64,000 nt of DNA. Source: Chrysopilus asiliformis (lineage: Eukaryota; Arthropoda; Insecta; Diptera; Rhagionidae). The position numbers and the translations under genes were made by a program. The notes beneath the pieces are model-generated. The model saw nothing but the letters and a program-made list of their open reading frames with translations, did no database searches and was not told the DNA's origin. Shown one piece after another: positions 1-10,720 of this stretch. The stretch's first letter is position 1; each line of letters begins with the position of its first letter. The stretch lies in the NCBI GenBank assembly GCA_964034945.1, contig OZ035962.1, positions 89,010,650-89,074,649 of the forward strand, read 5' to 3'.

Positions 1-882
1 GATAAGGGAAGGTGGTCCTGTTATAATAATGTGATTATCATTTTCCTCACGGAGAAAAAAATTATGGTTGAATATCATTGGGAGTACTATAAGAATTATT
101 GGGGGAATCAAAATATAATCAGACGAATCAAAATGTTATCAGACGATGAATTCCAATTAGTATTATGTTTAGTTTTCCAATCATAATTATGTTCCCCGAC
201 TATGGAAATTTTGGAAAATTATAAAGTAATTGGGGGGACAATAATATCTAAACACATTTTGATTGAGAGGAATAAAAATATGTTTGCATGTCAACATATT
301 GTTGTAAATTCCGCGTCTCAACATAATTATGATTGACGAACACGATAAGTGGGGAAATCTTGAAGCGGCTGAATTAAACATATGATCCCTCAGATCATAT
401 CTTAATTAAATGAAACATATTATGTTCAAATTCTTCTCTTCGCGTATAATTCGCATGAGATTTGTGGCATGGTCGTATAAATACTCAAGTCAAGCTGAAA
501 AATATCAAGTCCTGTTAGAAAAAGGCTACAAGACATGCTTGACCAAAGGTCAATGGATGGGGTTTTAGGGATGTGAAAACATCCAGTTATACTATAAAAT
601 TGTTTTACAGGAATTATAATTATGATTGATATAAGCAATATTTGCTTATATTCATCATATTTGTATTTATAAACCAACCATATTATGTTCGCCCCAAACA
701 TATTATGATTGGACAAACGGCAAAAAAATTTGGGAATCCAAACATATTTTGGTTGCCCCAAACATAATATGGCTGGTGAATTTGAAAATATTGTTGTACA
801 GCGAAACATAATGTAATCAAAATATCAATATTTCGGCTATCAGTTTTGAGCATAATATGGTTGGAATCACAGTGTCGGCAAA
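1..882. repeat. AT-rich palindrome-rich repeat debris
   Basis: No convincing gene. A degenerate, self-complementary motif of the form CATAATTATGATTGG recurs in both orientations, at about 60, 176, 313, 620, 700, 765 and 850. The stretch at about 440-600 resembles, in inverted orientation, about 11150-11300, which lies inside the nested foldback element further right. This looks like decayed transposon DNA. Short open frames here are poor in composition and resemble no family. Confidence 0.5.
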
Positions 883-2682
883 ATTTTGCTTTCATTTAAA
901 AATTCATGTAATTAATGACTATAAACTGTGATGGTTATTATAACGTTGTTAGACTGTATTATTTATGTTGCATCAATCGGGCCGATTTTAATTTTTTTAG
1001 TTTTGTATTTTTTTATACATATTTTAATTAAAATCTCCACGTATTCCTTGTCGATTTCTCACACACATTTTTAATTGCATTTTTTTTTCTCAATGTCCAC
1101 TTTAAAGTGGAAAATTTATGACTCATTTGTGACTTTTTATGATTTTACGCTGATTTTTTTGGGTTGATATTATGTAAAAAACGTTTAAAATATAGTTACG
1201 ACTCAATTTTTCTTCAAAAATTTATTTGCATTACTTCTACGGTCTTGAACTCGATTTTATCAATGAATTTTGCATTCATTCAAAAATTTGAACGGCATAG
1301 TGAAGTACGGAAAAAAACTTGAAACTTCTTAACATGTTGGAATGGAGTTTTTTTTCGATTTTGATATTTTTTACAATAATAAAAATTAATTGGCTTACGG
1401 AGTTATCCATTACATTCTCGAAAGACCTATCGTAGGTAAACCCGTGCAAATCCTTGCGTCCTACGTTACTTGCTGCAGATTTAATTTTTGTATTTCTCCC
1501 GCCACAGATTGATAGATTTTTACTTTTCCTAACGCCGGTGAACGCGCGCCTGGCATATGATAAATTTTCCTGCAGTAGGACAAATACGCGCAAGTTGGCG
1601 ACTTTTACTCCATTTTTCTGAGTGTATAGATGAATAAAATTCGCGGAATAAGTCCTTAATAAAAATTGCAGGAAAATTCATGAAAAACTCGTAAGTGCAT
1701 TCTGCGTTTAAGTCTCTCTAACATTAGACAGTTCGATGAAAAATGACCCCTTTGTCCACAAGAATAGCATTTGACGTTCTTTTTACCTTTTTGGGAATTT
1801 CGGTTTCAACGGATGAAGCTCGCTGATGGCTTCTGTTTGAACTATCCAGATCCTTGTCTTTGCTCTTCTTCCGCCAGTTTAATGTTCAAATTTAACAAAG
1901 TCGGTAATACATTTCGACTTTCGATGGAAATGCCGAAATTTTCCCAAGGCTCTGGCAAACTTATGGTCAACATCTCATCACGTCGACTTCCTTTACCTTT
2001 TCCACAATTTCACAGAAAGAATAAATATGACCTACCATGGACGTTTCCTGAAACGTCCTACCTGAAAGGACGACCTACCTGAAAGTTTCGTTTAAATCGG
2101 TTCAGCGGTTCTCGCGTTTTAAGCGAACAGACAGACACACAAGCCTATTATATAATATAGATATCTCTCGTAATAGTATCTTTTCAATATTGAAAATCCT
2201 ATTAAAATTAGTCCATTGTTTTAAAATATAGAAAGAGAGGTGGCCAGGGGAGGGAAGAATGGTGTAGATTTTTCGAACTCTAAAAAGTCCTCTATTCATT
2301 GGTGAAAACCCCATAAAAATCCGTTGACTGGTCTATAAAATAGCAGGTGAGAGGGTGAGAGGACAGAGGAATTCCTGCTGCACACATTGCTAAAAACATC
2401 CGTGCCATCTCAAGTAGTCCAACGCAATGTGGTTCAAGCAACTCCGTCGGGGGGTTCACAAGATACAGGGGTAGATCCTTTTATAGCTATGCCCAAGCGC
2501 ATTCCCTTTTGGAAATCGCATTAAAAGTTCTAGAAAATTAAGCTAAAATTTATGTAAAAAAGATTTTTTTTTTCAATATTTTTGTTTATTTGATTGCATT
2601 TACATAAGTCATGATTTTTGAATGACAAACATTTTTTTGTCCAAAAAAAACTACATAACTGTTTTCCTTATGTTTTGAACTT

Positions 2683-3387
2683 TTAGCGGGTTTGCATTTT
2701 TGTGAGAGCAACACACAATAAGAAAATTATCACCAAAATTACACAGGAAATAGAAATTACGATAAAAGTTTTTTTTGTTGTTTTCTTGGTAGGTGTAGTA
2801 ACTTTATCTGCATCCCAAATGGTATCCTTCGCACACTTAAATTTAGCCCTTTCACAGATTTCCAAGTCCCGAGAATTAGTTACAAGCTCGGTATATTCTT
2901 TAAAAATAACTGGAGTTTCCTCTTTAACACCAAGATTTCCCGGTTGCAAGCATAATACAGGAACGGTTGAATTTGATGAAGTATTCTTGAAGACTCTCAC
3001 AGTACTCTGAATATCAAAGAAATCGTATTTTCTCAAATAAAAATCTTTACGTTCAGATATCATTGCTATTGGACACCTCACTCCGGCATCTACACAAATT
3101 ATTCCAAGGTAAATTACAATTTCAATTGACGAAATAAACAAATGAAATCCAAGCTTTTTAGTAAAAAGCAAATGCAAAAAATAGCTCGTCTCCTTATTTT
3201 TGTTGTTTGGGAACATCTTTTTAGGTATTTGATCGACATTGAACCACTGAGAGATAGAGGAATTCAGATCAAGTGCAATTAAATTTTTTTCTTCGTAGTT
3301 CTTATCACAAATACCGACTTTTGCATCACAAAATCGATTTATAAATAAATATCCCAATAGAAAAATACAAACAAAGAATTTCGCCAT
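2683..3387 (-). CDS. Orphan type I membrane protein, paralog 1
   Basis: Unknown family, 234 residues. I chose the Met at 3387, not an upstream in-frame Met at 3453, because it begins a clear signal peptide (MAKFFVCIFLLG...) and paralog 3 starts at the same place. The ectodomain has N-glycosylation sequons (LNSSIS; NTSSNSTVP) and conserved cysteines, including CLQPGNLGVK and an EICERAKFKC pair. After a Thr/Lys-rich stalk comes one hydrophobic segment (IVISISCVILVIIFLLCVAL) and a tail of about six residues (TKMQTR). I therefore infer a plasma-membrane protein with the N-terminus outside. The gene is a single open frame. It lies in the duplicated unit; paralog 2 has about 22 replacements, and paralog 3 is more distant. 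Function unknown; a receptor-like or fast-evolving recognition protein is only a guess. Confidence 0.75.
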   Translation of the reverse strand: MAKFFVCIFLLGYLFINRFCDAKVGICDKNYEEKNLIALDLNSSISQWFNVDQIPKKMFPNNKNKETSYFLHLLFTKKLGFHLFISSIEIVIYLGIICVDAGVRCPIAMISERKDFYLRKYDFFDIQSTVRVFKNTSSNSTVPVLCLQPGNLGVKEETPVIFKEYTELVTNSRDLEICERAKFKCAKDTIWDADKVTTPTKKTTKKTFIVISISCVILVIIFLLCVALTKMQTR

Positions 3388-3499
3388 TGAAATAATTTGA
3401 TGTGAGCACTTTAGTAACTTTGCAGGAACTAAAACATATGTTAATAACGTCAATCGAAATTTTTAGTTATTTTCAAAAACATTAAGAAATAGCGAAAAT

Positions 3500-3532
3500 T
3501 ATTCAAGTGAGAACTAGGGCAGCTGTTTATAT
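3500..3532 (-). promoter_or_regulatory. Candidate TATA promoter of paralog 1
   Basis: On the minus strand a TATAAA hexamer lies at about 3526-3531, about 140 bases upstream of the chosen start codon. A C/T-rich initiator-like stretch lies about 25-30 bases downstream of it. The same sequence is present upstream of paralog 2 (about 13496-13501). The short leader just before the ATG is partly conserved in paralog 3, but I saw no TATA there. Confidence 0.3.
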
Positions 3533-3663
3533 TCCATATTATGAAATTGATATTGGATTTCTTTCTATTTTGCGCAATTTTTTCTAGCTTGGACAACAAA
3601 TTTTGGGGAAAAATAATCACTTTACTGTGTTTCAAATGGGAAAAGGCTTTTACATTTTTAATA

Positions 3664-4285
3664 AAGAACGGTATTTTGTTGCCCCCCTATTATAAAACTC
3701 ACTTTTTTAAAAGCTTATACTTAGCCTGCCTTTATGTCTGTATGTTTGGCTGATTGTCTGAAATATTGTAATCCAACTCCCTTCCATGCGATTGACTTGA
3801 AATTTTGCCCTTATACGTAACTCCGATGGTAATGTAATATTTCGTCCTTGTAAGGTCCTGTAAGGGTAACGTAATTATTCTTTTCCACAAATTTTCCGGA
3901 AAAAATATCATCCGGGGGTTTTTGGAATCGCTAAATCCGATTCTGAAGTTAAAAAGACCGTAAAAATATCTCAAAGGCATTAAGGATATATATTTGAAGA
4001 CAAAAAAGTATAAACAAGCGTGTCAAAAGGCTTCCCCCCTCTCCCATACAAATGGAATACTTTTTTCTTGTTTTCTCAAAAACTGTGCATCGTATCGAAA
4101 AAATTATAACAACGAAATGTATTTAGAATATGATTTTACATTACTTGTCCGTACATCAAAATCCAATCGGATCACTCCTTATCCCCTATTCTATTCTATA
4201 AATAGATTTTGTTTAATAAGCATTTTGTCTGTCATCATGTAGAGTATTTGACGATTTGTCCTTGGCAATTGTAGCTTTTCTTGGA
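3664..4285 (+). repeat. Helentron-associated-like element body, copy in unit 1
   Basis: It contains the block signature shared with other copies in the window: CCCATACAAATGGAA, then TTTTCTCAAAAACTG, then TTTAGAATATGATTTTACA, then GTACATCAAAATCCAATCGGA, ending near GACGATTTGTCC and a tail with AATTGTAGCTTTTCTT. Its left part (3700-3980) instead carries the GTAACGTAATTATTC repeat unit shared with 50.8, 56.0-56.6 and 61.2 kb. It lacks the long GTCY microsatellite found in other copies. The region holds no gene. Confidence 0.5.
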
Positions 4286-4400
4286 AGCTTCAATGGATTG
4301 AAATATACCTAAGGGGCTTTTTTTATAATTCTTATCCTGTTTTTTTCAATATTACAATGGAAAAAAACCAAACACGTAAACTCCGAAAAATCAACAAAAC

Positions 4401-4679
4401 AAAGTCTGCGGTTTGATGAGCTGTCGTATACCACTGTATCACAGAAATATATCCCATAGAATGCGCCTTACTTGAAAAGCCCGTATAAAGAAATGGGCCA
4501 AAAACACTAATGCTTTCTCTATTTTCATAAGCCTAAAATTTATTTGCATACCATAGTGAAATGAATCCAGAATTGCCAACTTTGCTTTTATCAAGTTTCA
4601 AATTAAAAATGAATTTTAGCTTTTAAGTGAACTACAAACATTCTATATTCCAAAACGAAGCATGATATATTTATCTCCT
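4401..4679. other. Unassigned AT-rich spacer
   Basis: AT-rich DNA just beyond the duplicated unit. I see no open frame, RNA gene or repeat that I can name. Confidence 0.4.
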
Positions 4680-4790
4680 TAATTTTTTAAATATTTTTAT
4701 TTATTTTCAAAAAAAAAAACAGAATTAGCCCAGGTTTTGGTGTTTACAACATTAAATTTTTTACTTTTAAAATTTGTAAAATTGATTCAG
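4680..4790 (-). repeat. Relic matching the 3' flank of paralog 3
   Basis: This stretch aligns closely to 15666-15775, immediately downstream of the third membrane-protein gene. Both share TTTATTTATTTTCAAAAAAAA, AGAATTAGCCCAG and a GTACAACATTAAATTTTT-type block. Here the match stops where a mariner fragment begins, so it may be the remaining 3' flank of a lost fourth paralog or part of the original duplication. Confidence 0.5.
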
Positions 4791-4794
4791 CATT

Positions 4795-5146
4795 CCTGGG
4801 CATTAGTAACACCAGCGTATTTAAGATATTGCATGAACATTTAGCCGTGAAGAAGCTATGTTCGCGTTGGATCCCACATAATTTGACAATCGCTCAATAT
4901 GGTGCAGAGGACATGACAGGTGACGAGTCTTGGATCTTCCAAGATGAACAAAACCCAACAAAAGTTGTCCGGGCCCGAAGCATTTCGAAGCAAATGGTCG
5001 CCTGTTTTTTCGGAAAAACTGGCCATGTCGCACCCGTGCCTTTAGAGAATCGTAGAACGGTCAATTCTGAATGGTACACAACCATTTGTTTGCCGGAAGT
5101 ATTCGGAGATATAAGGAAAACAAACCGGAAACGAAATTTTATATAA
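4795..5146 (+). pseudogene. Mariner-type transposase fragment
   Basis: The translation carries hallmarks of insect mariner transposases: an ILHEHLAVKKLCSRWIPH helix-turn-helix-side block, TGDESWIF around the first catalytic Asp, then NPTKVVRARSISKQMVACFF, KTGHVAPVPLENRRTVNSEW and YTTICLPEVFGDIRK. Both ends are missing, the junction between the N-terminal block and TGDE is compressed relative to an intact transposase, and part of the spacing before NPTKVV is gone. No terminal repeats or TA duplication were found. It is a dead internal fragment of a Tc1/mariner-superfamily element lying between the two duplicated units. Confidence 0.85.
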
Positions 5147-5316
5147 ACCACAAAATTTCGAATTTGAATGCCACCAATGGGCAAATAATTCAAAACCCTA
5201 AATGAGCAATAATTAAAACAACATTTTTTTCCGATAAACGAAATATCGATATATCCGATGACAGACAATAATTAAACCAATTACAAAACTTAAAGATCGA
5301 CTGAAATTATTTATTT
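5147..5316. other. Short unassigned spacer
   Basis: AT-rich spacer between the mariner fragment and duplicated unit copy 2. No supported feature. Confidence 0.4.
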
Positions 5317-6859
5317 ATTTTGCTTTCATTTAAAAATTCATTTAATTAATGACTATAAACTGTGATGGTTATTATAACGTTGTTCGACTGTATTATTTAT
5401 GTTGGATCAATCGGGCCGATTTTAATTTTTTTAGTTTTGTATTTTTTACACATATTTTAATTAAAATCTCCACGTATTCCTCGTCGATTTCTCACACACA
5501 ATTGATATTGCATTTTTTTTCTCGGTGTCAAATTTAAAGTGGAAAATTTATGACTCATTTGTGACTTTTTATGATTTTACGCTGATTTTTTTGGGTTGAT
5601 ATTATGCAAAAAACGTTTAAAATATAGTTACGACTCCATTTTTTCTTCAAAAATTTATTTGCATTACTTCTACGGTCTTGAACTCGATTTTATCAATGAA
5701 TTTTGCATTCATTCAAAAATTTGAACGGCACAGTGAAGTACGGAAAAAAAACTTGAAACTACTTAACATGTTGGAATGGAGTTTTTTTGGATTTTGATAT
5801 TTTTTACAATAATAAAAATTAATTGGCTTACGGAGTTATCCATTACATTCTCGAAAGACCTATCGTAGGTAAACCCGTGCAAATCCTTGCGTCCTACGTT
5901 ACTTGCTGCAGATTTAATTTTTGAATTTCTCCCGCCACAGATTGATAGATTTTTACTTTTCCTAACGCCGGTGAACGCGCGCCTGGCATATGATAAATTT
6001 TCCTGCAGTAGGACAAATACGCGCAAGTTGGCGACTTTCACTCCATTTTTCTGAGTGTATAGATGAATAAAATTCGCGGAATAAGTCCTTAATAAAAATT
6101 GCAGGAAAATTCATGAAAAACTCGTAAGTGCATTCTGCGTTTAAGTCTCTCTAACATTAGACAGTTCGATGAAAAATGACCCCTTTGTCCACAAGAATAG
6201 CATTTGACGTTCTTTTTACCTTTTTGGGAATTTCGGTTTCAACGGATGAAGCTCGCTGATGGCTTCTGTTTGAACTATCCAGATCCTTGTCTTTGCTCTT
6301 CTTCCGCCAGTTTGATCTTCAAATTTAACAAAGTCGGTAATACATTTCGACTTTCGATGGAAATGCCGAAATTTTCTCAAGGCTCTGGCAAACTTATGGT
6401 CAACATCTCATCACGTCGACTTCCTTTACCTTTTCCACAATTTCACAGAAAGAATAAATATGACCTACCATGGACGTTTCCTGAAACGTCCTACCTGAAA
6501 GGACGACCTACCTGAAAGTTTCGTTTAATTCGGTTCAGCGGTTCTCGCGTTTTAAGCGAACAGACTGTAGCGTACAGAGTGACGAGATTTTATATACATT
6601 TTCGAGGTGGTTGTGATAGAAGGGGAGGCAGGGTGGCACGTTGAACGGTCAAGGGCTTAGCTCGCCGGGTGGGGTTGGTTCTTGCCATCCTCCTATCACC
6701 TCTCTGCTACAAAATGATTTCGTGCCGATACAGGACCAATTCTCATCTTCTTTTAAACTTTATGGGGAAGGGAAGGGGGAAGGAATTCCTTTAACATCGC
6801 AGGACGAGGCGGAGCGGTTCTGGCTTACCTTTTTCTCCCTCCATCGTTGAATTTTGCAT

Positions 6860-8290
6860 CTGCCCTAAATCCAAAACGTTCACACAAACATGAACATAAT
6901 CCAAACACTCTTTTCAATAATCATCATTCCAAATATTTAATTCGGTTTAAATTCATTTAATTAAACAAGCCAATGATATATCTATATCCGAAACATTTTT
7001 AATAATTGCAAAAATAATGGCATAAATAAATAAATATCTAAACTCTAATAATACGAGCTAAAACAAATAACCCTCGAGCATAACTAGGACGAAGAAAATA
7101 AATAAATATGCAACTTCTAATAAAAAGAAACGAAATTCTCCACAATAATAAATGGTTACCACACAGAATTGATACTATTTAAAGGGTTTTAAAATTTTAC
7201 CCACATATGGAATTAGGCTACAACTAGGGATAAGATCTTTGGGCCCAGAGATTTTATATCGGCGATATTAAAAATGCGCATAAAAACAAATAAAAATTCA
7301 AAAAAAAATCTGTTGGTAGCATTTGCACATATTAAAATCCTAATTGGAGATCGATTATTAAATTAAATATGTAAAAGTAAACATCATTAATCGGAATTGA
7401 AAATTAAAAAAAATTTAAACAAAGCTAACTAAGCTAACAAAGAAAATAAAGCTAACTGGTCGACTCGATCTGGTTTTCCGTTGAGAATCCTTCTTTCACA
7501 GATGAATAATCGTTTTCTTTGAATAATTCCGTTGATTCAAATGAATTGATGAAAATGCCGTATTAACTGGCCGCGGATGTTTGGCGCGAAAAGCGGCTTG
7601 ACTCTGTCAACGGTAGTTTTCTTGCCGATTTCCTTAACGAAATTTCCAAGAAAATTACTGCGGTGTTAATACCAAATATAATGCAAACTTGCAAATTCAC
7701 GAAGACTCTGTTAGCGCCAAAAACGAATTAGAAAGAAAACGTAAAAAAAAAAACCCGTGGGAAAGACTGAGCTAATGCGTCTTGGCTAAAGTTAGCCCTG
7801 AACTTTAGCCTTCTTTTTATCGTTTTAAAAATCCGCAGCAAACTTAATTTTTGATGATTTTTTATAAAATTTAGGGTACTTCCCTTTTAAGCTTTGTCTG
7901 CGACGATTCCTGTTTCTAAGACGCTGTCCCTCCAGGTGAAATTCGCTCAGCTGCAGGAATCAATTAAATTAGTTTTCCACTTCACACAAAAAAAGAAAAC
8001 TTACTCTTTCCCACTTCTAGCACTCACAAAAAAAAAGAAACTTTAAAATAGGGAGGGTATAAAACCCTTTTCTAAATTTAATTTTTGATTCCCAACTTTT
8101 CTGGGGGACAATGAAATAGCAATTACTTGCAAATTAAATAAAATCAAATTTTGAAAGTTTCAAATTTCGAGGTGCGACTCATGTGACATCTGTCGGGAAA
8201 GTTTCTCACGTAATTGATCCCCAAGGGATATTATTATAGCGCTGGCTACGACTTTATTTGTTTATCTTGTGCTGTCAAATTTTTAATTCT
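6860..8290. other. AT-rich interior of the 5.5-kb insertion, no gene
   Basis: AT-rich sequence without long open frames, inside the insertion. A G/C-richer segment precedes it at 6566-6850. I see no recognisable transposase, integrase or protease coding. Confidence 0.45.
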
Positions 8291-8412
8291 TCACACGATC
8301 GGGTAAGTGAGTTATTAATTGAATTTAATTAAAATACATATAATCTAACTAAATGTTTTTCTTCTTACAGGGGATATTTCTACCGGACATTGCACACTCT
8401 AGAAAATTTTAT

Positions 8413-8474
8413 TGTAATTTTACCCCTATTATCGTAGGAAACCATTTTCCTACGATAATAGGGGTAAAATTACA
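8413..8474. repeat. Perfect 29-bp inverted repeat, 4-base loop
   Basis: The arms 8413-8441 and 8446-8474 are exact reverse complements around the loop CCAT. The core reads TTTTACCCCTATTATCG. It lies 19 bases inside the left end of the nested element. It could act as a subterminal structure of the transposon or be a replication-derived palindrome. Confidence 0.9.
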
Positions 8475-8999
8475 CCGAGTCGTAATGGCTTAAAAGCTAT
8501 GCATTTTTACTCATTTTGTGGTGTACAAAAGCCACTTTTACGGGGGAACTTTAAACTAAATAAGAAGTAAAAGTACAATACGGGTGTAATTTTACGACAT
8601 GGATGTTTGAAATTACCACATTTTTGTTATAATTTTCCTCCTATTTGGTAGCAAAACCGCGTCTTAAAGATGTAATTTTACGACATTTTTTCAGAGATGA
8701 AAATATTTCTCAATTTTTATAAAGACTCACTTCTGATGAGGAATATTTATATCGACCAGAATAACACTCACTTCTGATGAGGAATATTTATGTCGAGCAA
8801 AATAAAACTCAGTCCTGATGAGGAATATTTTTGCCGAGCAGAATAAAACTCTTTTTTAAAGAGATTTAAAATGTTGTGAAAAACTTATACTCAATGAGTT
8901 TTTGAAAAACTCCTTGACTTGAAAAACTCTATTCGAAGAGGAATATTTATATTAAGCAAAATAAAACTCATTTATGTGTCGTCAAAAACTTATATTCGA

Positions 9000-9362
9000 T
9001 GTTTCTCGCTTTTTTTTGATACGTGGTCTTTTTAATATTATGTTGCTTTTATGGGGTGGTGATGGGTGGATGATGGGTGGGTTAGTAGGGGGTGGGGTGA
9101 GGGGGGAAGGGGGGCGGTGGGGGGGGGGGGGGGGGGGGGGAGGGGGGGGGAGGGGGGGGGATTTTTTTTCCAAAATTTTTTTTTTTTGGAAAATAGTATG
9201 GAGCAAAATAAAATTAGGGAGGAAATTTCTGAACAGCACATGACTTTCTTATACAAAAAAATTTTTTTTTCAGGAAAATACCCTAGAGCAAAATAAAATT
9301 AGCGAGGAAATGTCTGAACAGCACATGACTTTCTTATACCACAAAAAATCGATTTTTAAATA
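9000..9362. repeat. Left arm of long inverted repeat with G tract
   Basis: This arm pairs with 10316-10720. Shared elements in opposite orientation are the AGCAAAATAAAATTAG(C/G)GAGGAAAT blocks followed by GAACAGCACATGAC and TTCTTATAC, repeated two to three times per arm. A strongly G-rich tract fills about 9052-9160, with runs of more than ten G. It could form quadruplexes and is a likely site of assembly error. Confidence 0.7.
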
Positions 9363-9922
9363 TAAACATAACAAAAGCTATAATTGCCTATCTGGCAATC
9401 ATTGGAGACCCGTATGGTGATATTCGTATCAAAATTGGAACAGTTGTACCAAAATTCCACTTTGAAGTCAAACTTTCCAATAAGATTTTTTTAAATTTGT
9501 TCCAATTGGATTTTGATGTATGGGAGTTTTATGTAGAATTATATCCTAAATAACTTTTGTTCTCGCACTTTTTTGATAAGATGCACCGTTTTTGAGGTAT
9601 TCGCAAAAAACATTTTCGTTCGTATGGGGGGTACCCCCCCTAATGGTCCATTTTTGCCCATTAACGAACTTAGCACGGATCTGTGCAAAATTTCAAGTCT
9701 CTAGCTCAATCCATGCGCCCGCAATCCGCGCCACAGACGGACAGACGGACAGACAGACAGACGGACAGACAGACGGACAGACAGACGGACGGACATGCAA
9801 AATTCAATTTTTTTTATCATTCTAAACACACTGGTGTAATTCATTTTTGTGTGTGATAACGGGATCTTGGCGTTACAAACGGTAAGGCAAAGTTAATATA
9901 CCCTTTGGTTTCACCATACGGG
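9363..9922 (-). mobile_element. Helentron-associated-like element with GTCY core
   Basis: A minus-orientation copy of the same type as 33954-34540, which it matches closely: ACAAAAGCTATAATTGCC, ATTGGAGACCCGTATG, TCAAGTCTCTAGCTCAATCC, a CAGACGGACAGA microsatellite (9733-9796), and an end GGCGTTACAAACGGTAAGGC to ACCATACGGGTATA. A block order with a GTCY microsatellite in the middle is known from DINE-1/Helentron-associated insect elements. The class assignment is inference; the repeat relationship is direct. Confidence 0.6.
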
Positions 9923-10321
9923 TATAAAAATACACTATTTTAAAGACACGGGTTTTTTATTTGTATGAATGGGACATAGATGACATAGTAAAACATTAAT
10001 ACCGCACTGAAATCAGGGTTTGAATTGGTTTGTTTGATAGCGAAAACACAATGACGCGTCAAGGCGTGCGTAAGCTTTTACATTTCGATGCTTCAAAAGT
10101 AAAACCAGTGGCTTACTATGGGACGATTTAAAATGGCACTTCGCTTTGACGCTCCGTTTCCCCAACTCATTGCACGACATCACGTCATATATATATTTCA
10201 GTGTATCACCAACATAGGTAAATTAATTTTATTTTTCAGTTAGTTCATCAATGACCCATTCTATATCCAAATCAACATACAAAATAAAAAACCCGTGTCT
10301 TTAAAATAGTGTATTTTTATA
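9923..10321. mobile_element. MITE with 45-bp inverted ends
   Basis: The arms 9923-9967 and 10276-10321 are inverse copies with a single-base indel. They begin TATAAAAATACACTATTTT and continue through AAAGACACGGG. The element sits at the centre of the larger inverted repeat. The interior has no open frame. Target duplication is unclear because the flanks are A/T runs. Confidence 0.65.
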
Positions 10322-10720
10322 TTTAAGAATCGATTTTTTGTTGTATAAGAAACTCATGTGCTGTTCAGAAATTTCCCCGAGAATTTTATTTTGCTCTGGG
10401 GTATTTTCCTGAAAAAAAAATTTTTTTTTGTTGTATAAGAAAGTCGTGTGCTGTTCAGACATTTCCCCGCTAATTTTATTTTGCTCTAGGGTATTTTCGT
10501 GAAAAAATTTTTTTTTGTTGTATAAGAAAGTCGTGTGCTGTCCAGAAATTTCCTCTTTAATTTTATTTTGCTCCGTACTATTTTCAAAAAAAAAAATTTT
10601 TTGGAAAAAAAAATCCCCCCTCCCCCTCCTCCTTCCCCCTCCACCTACCCCCTCCCCCCACACCCCACCCCCTACTAACCCACCAATCACCCACCCATCA
10701 TCCACCCTTTACAATAAATA
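10316..10720. repeat. Right arm of long inverted repeat with C tract
   Basis: Inverted partner of 9000-9362. It carries TATAAGAAA(C/G)TC(A/G)TGTGCTGT and AATTTTATTTTGCTC blocks in three units and a C-rich tract at about 10614-10700. Apparent proline-rich or glycine-rich open frames on either strand are translations of this tract and are not genes. Confidence 0.7.

Larger units (their letters stand above)
883..4400. repeat. Segmental duplication unit, copy 1
   Basis: This 3.5-kb unit is repeated to the right as copy 2, which is split into 5317-6565 and 12099-about 14430. The match begins at 883/5317. The junction falls at about 2125, where copy 2 is interrupted by a large insertion. Copy 1 keeps the uninterrupted order: a repeat-like left part, then the membrane-protein gene, then a Helentron-like body. 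An open frame of about 100 codons at 1771-2082 is conserved in copy 2 (6204-6515). It sits in a repeat-like tail ending in a sequence typical of transposon ends, so I do not call it a gene. Confidence 0.85.

Noticed and set aside
1771..2082. 103-codon open frame conserved at 6204-6515
   Set aside because: Conservation is explained by the recent duplication that includes non-coding DNA; it sits in a repeat-like tail and has no recognisable domain.
4821..5268. Minus-strand open frames over the mariner fragment
   Set aside because: They are shadows of the plus-strand transposase fragment, whose translation matches the family.
8974..9296. Glycine- or proline-rich open frames on both strands
   Set aside because: They are translations of the G-rich tract inside an inverted repeat; no start context, no conserved non-repeat residues.
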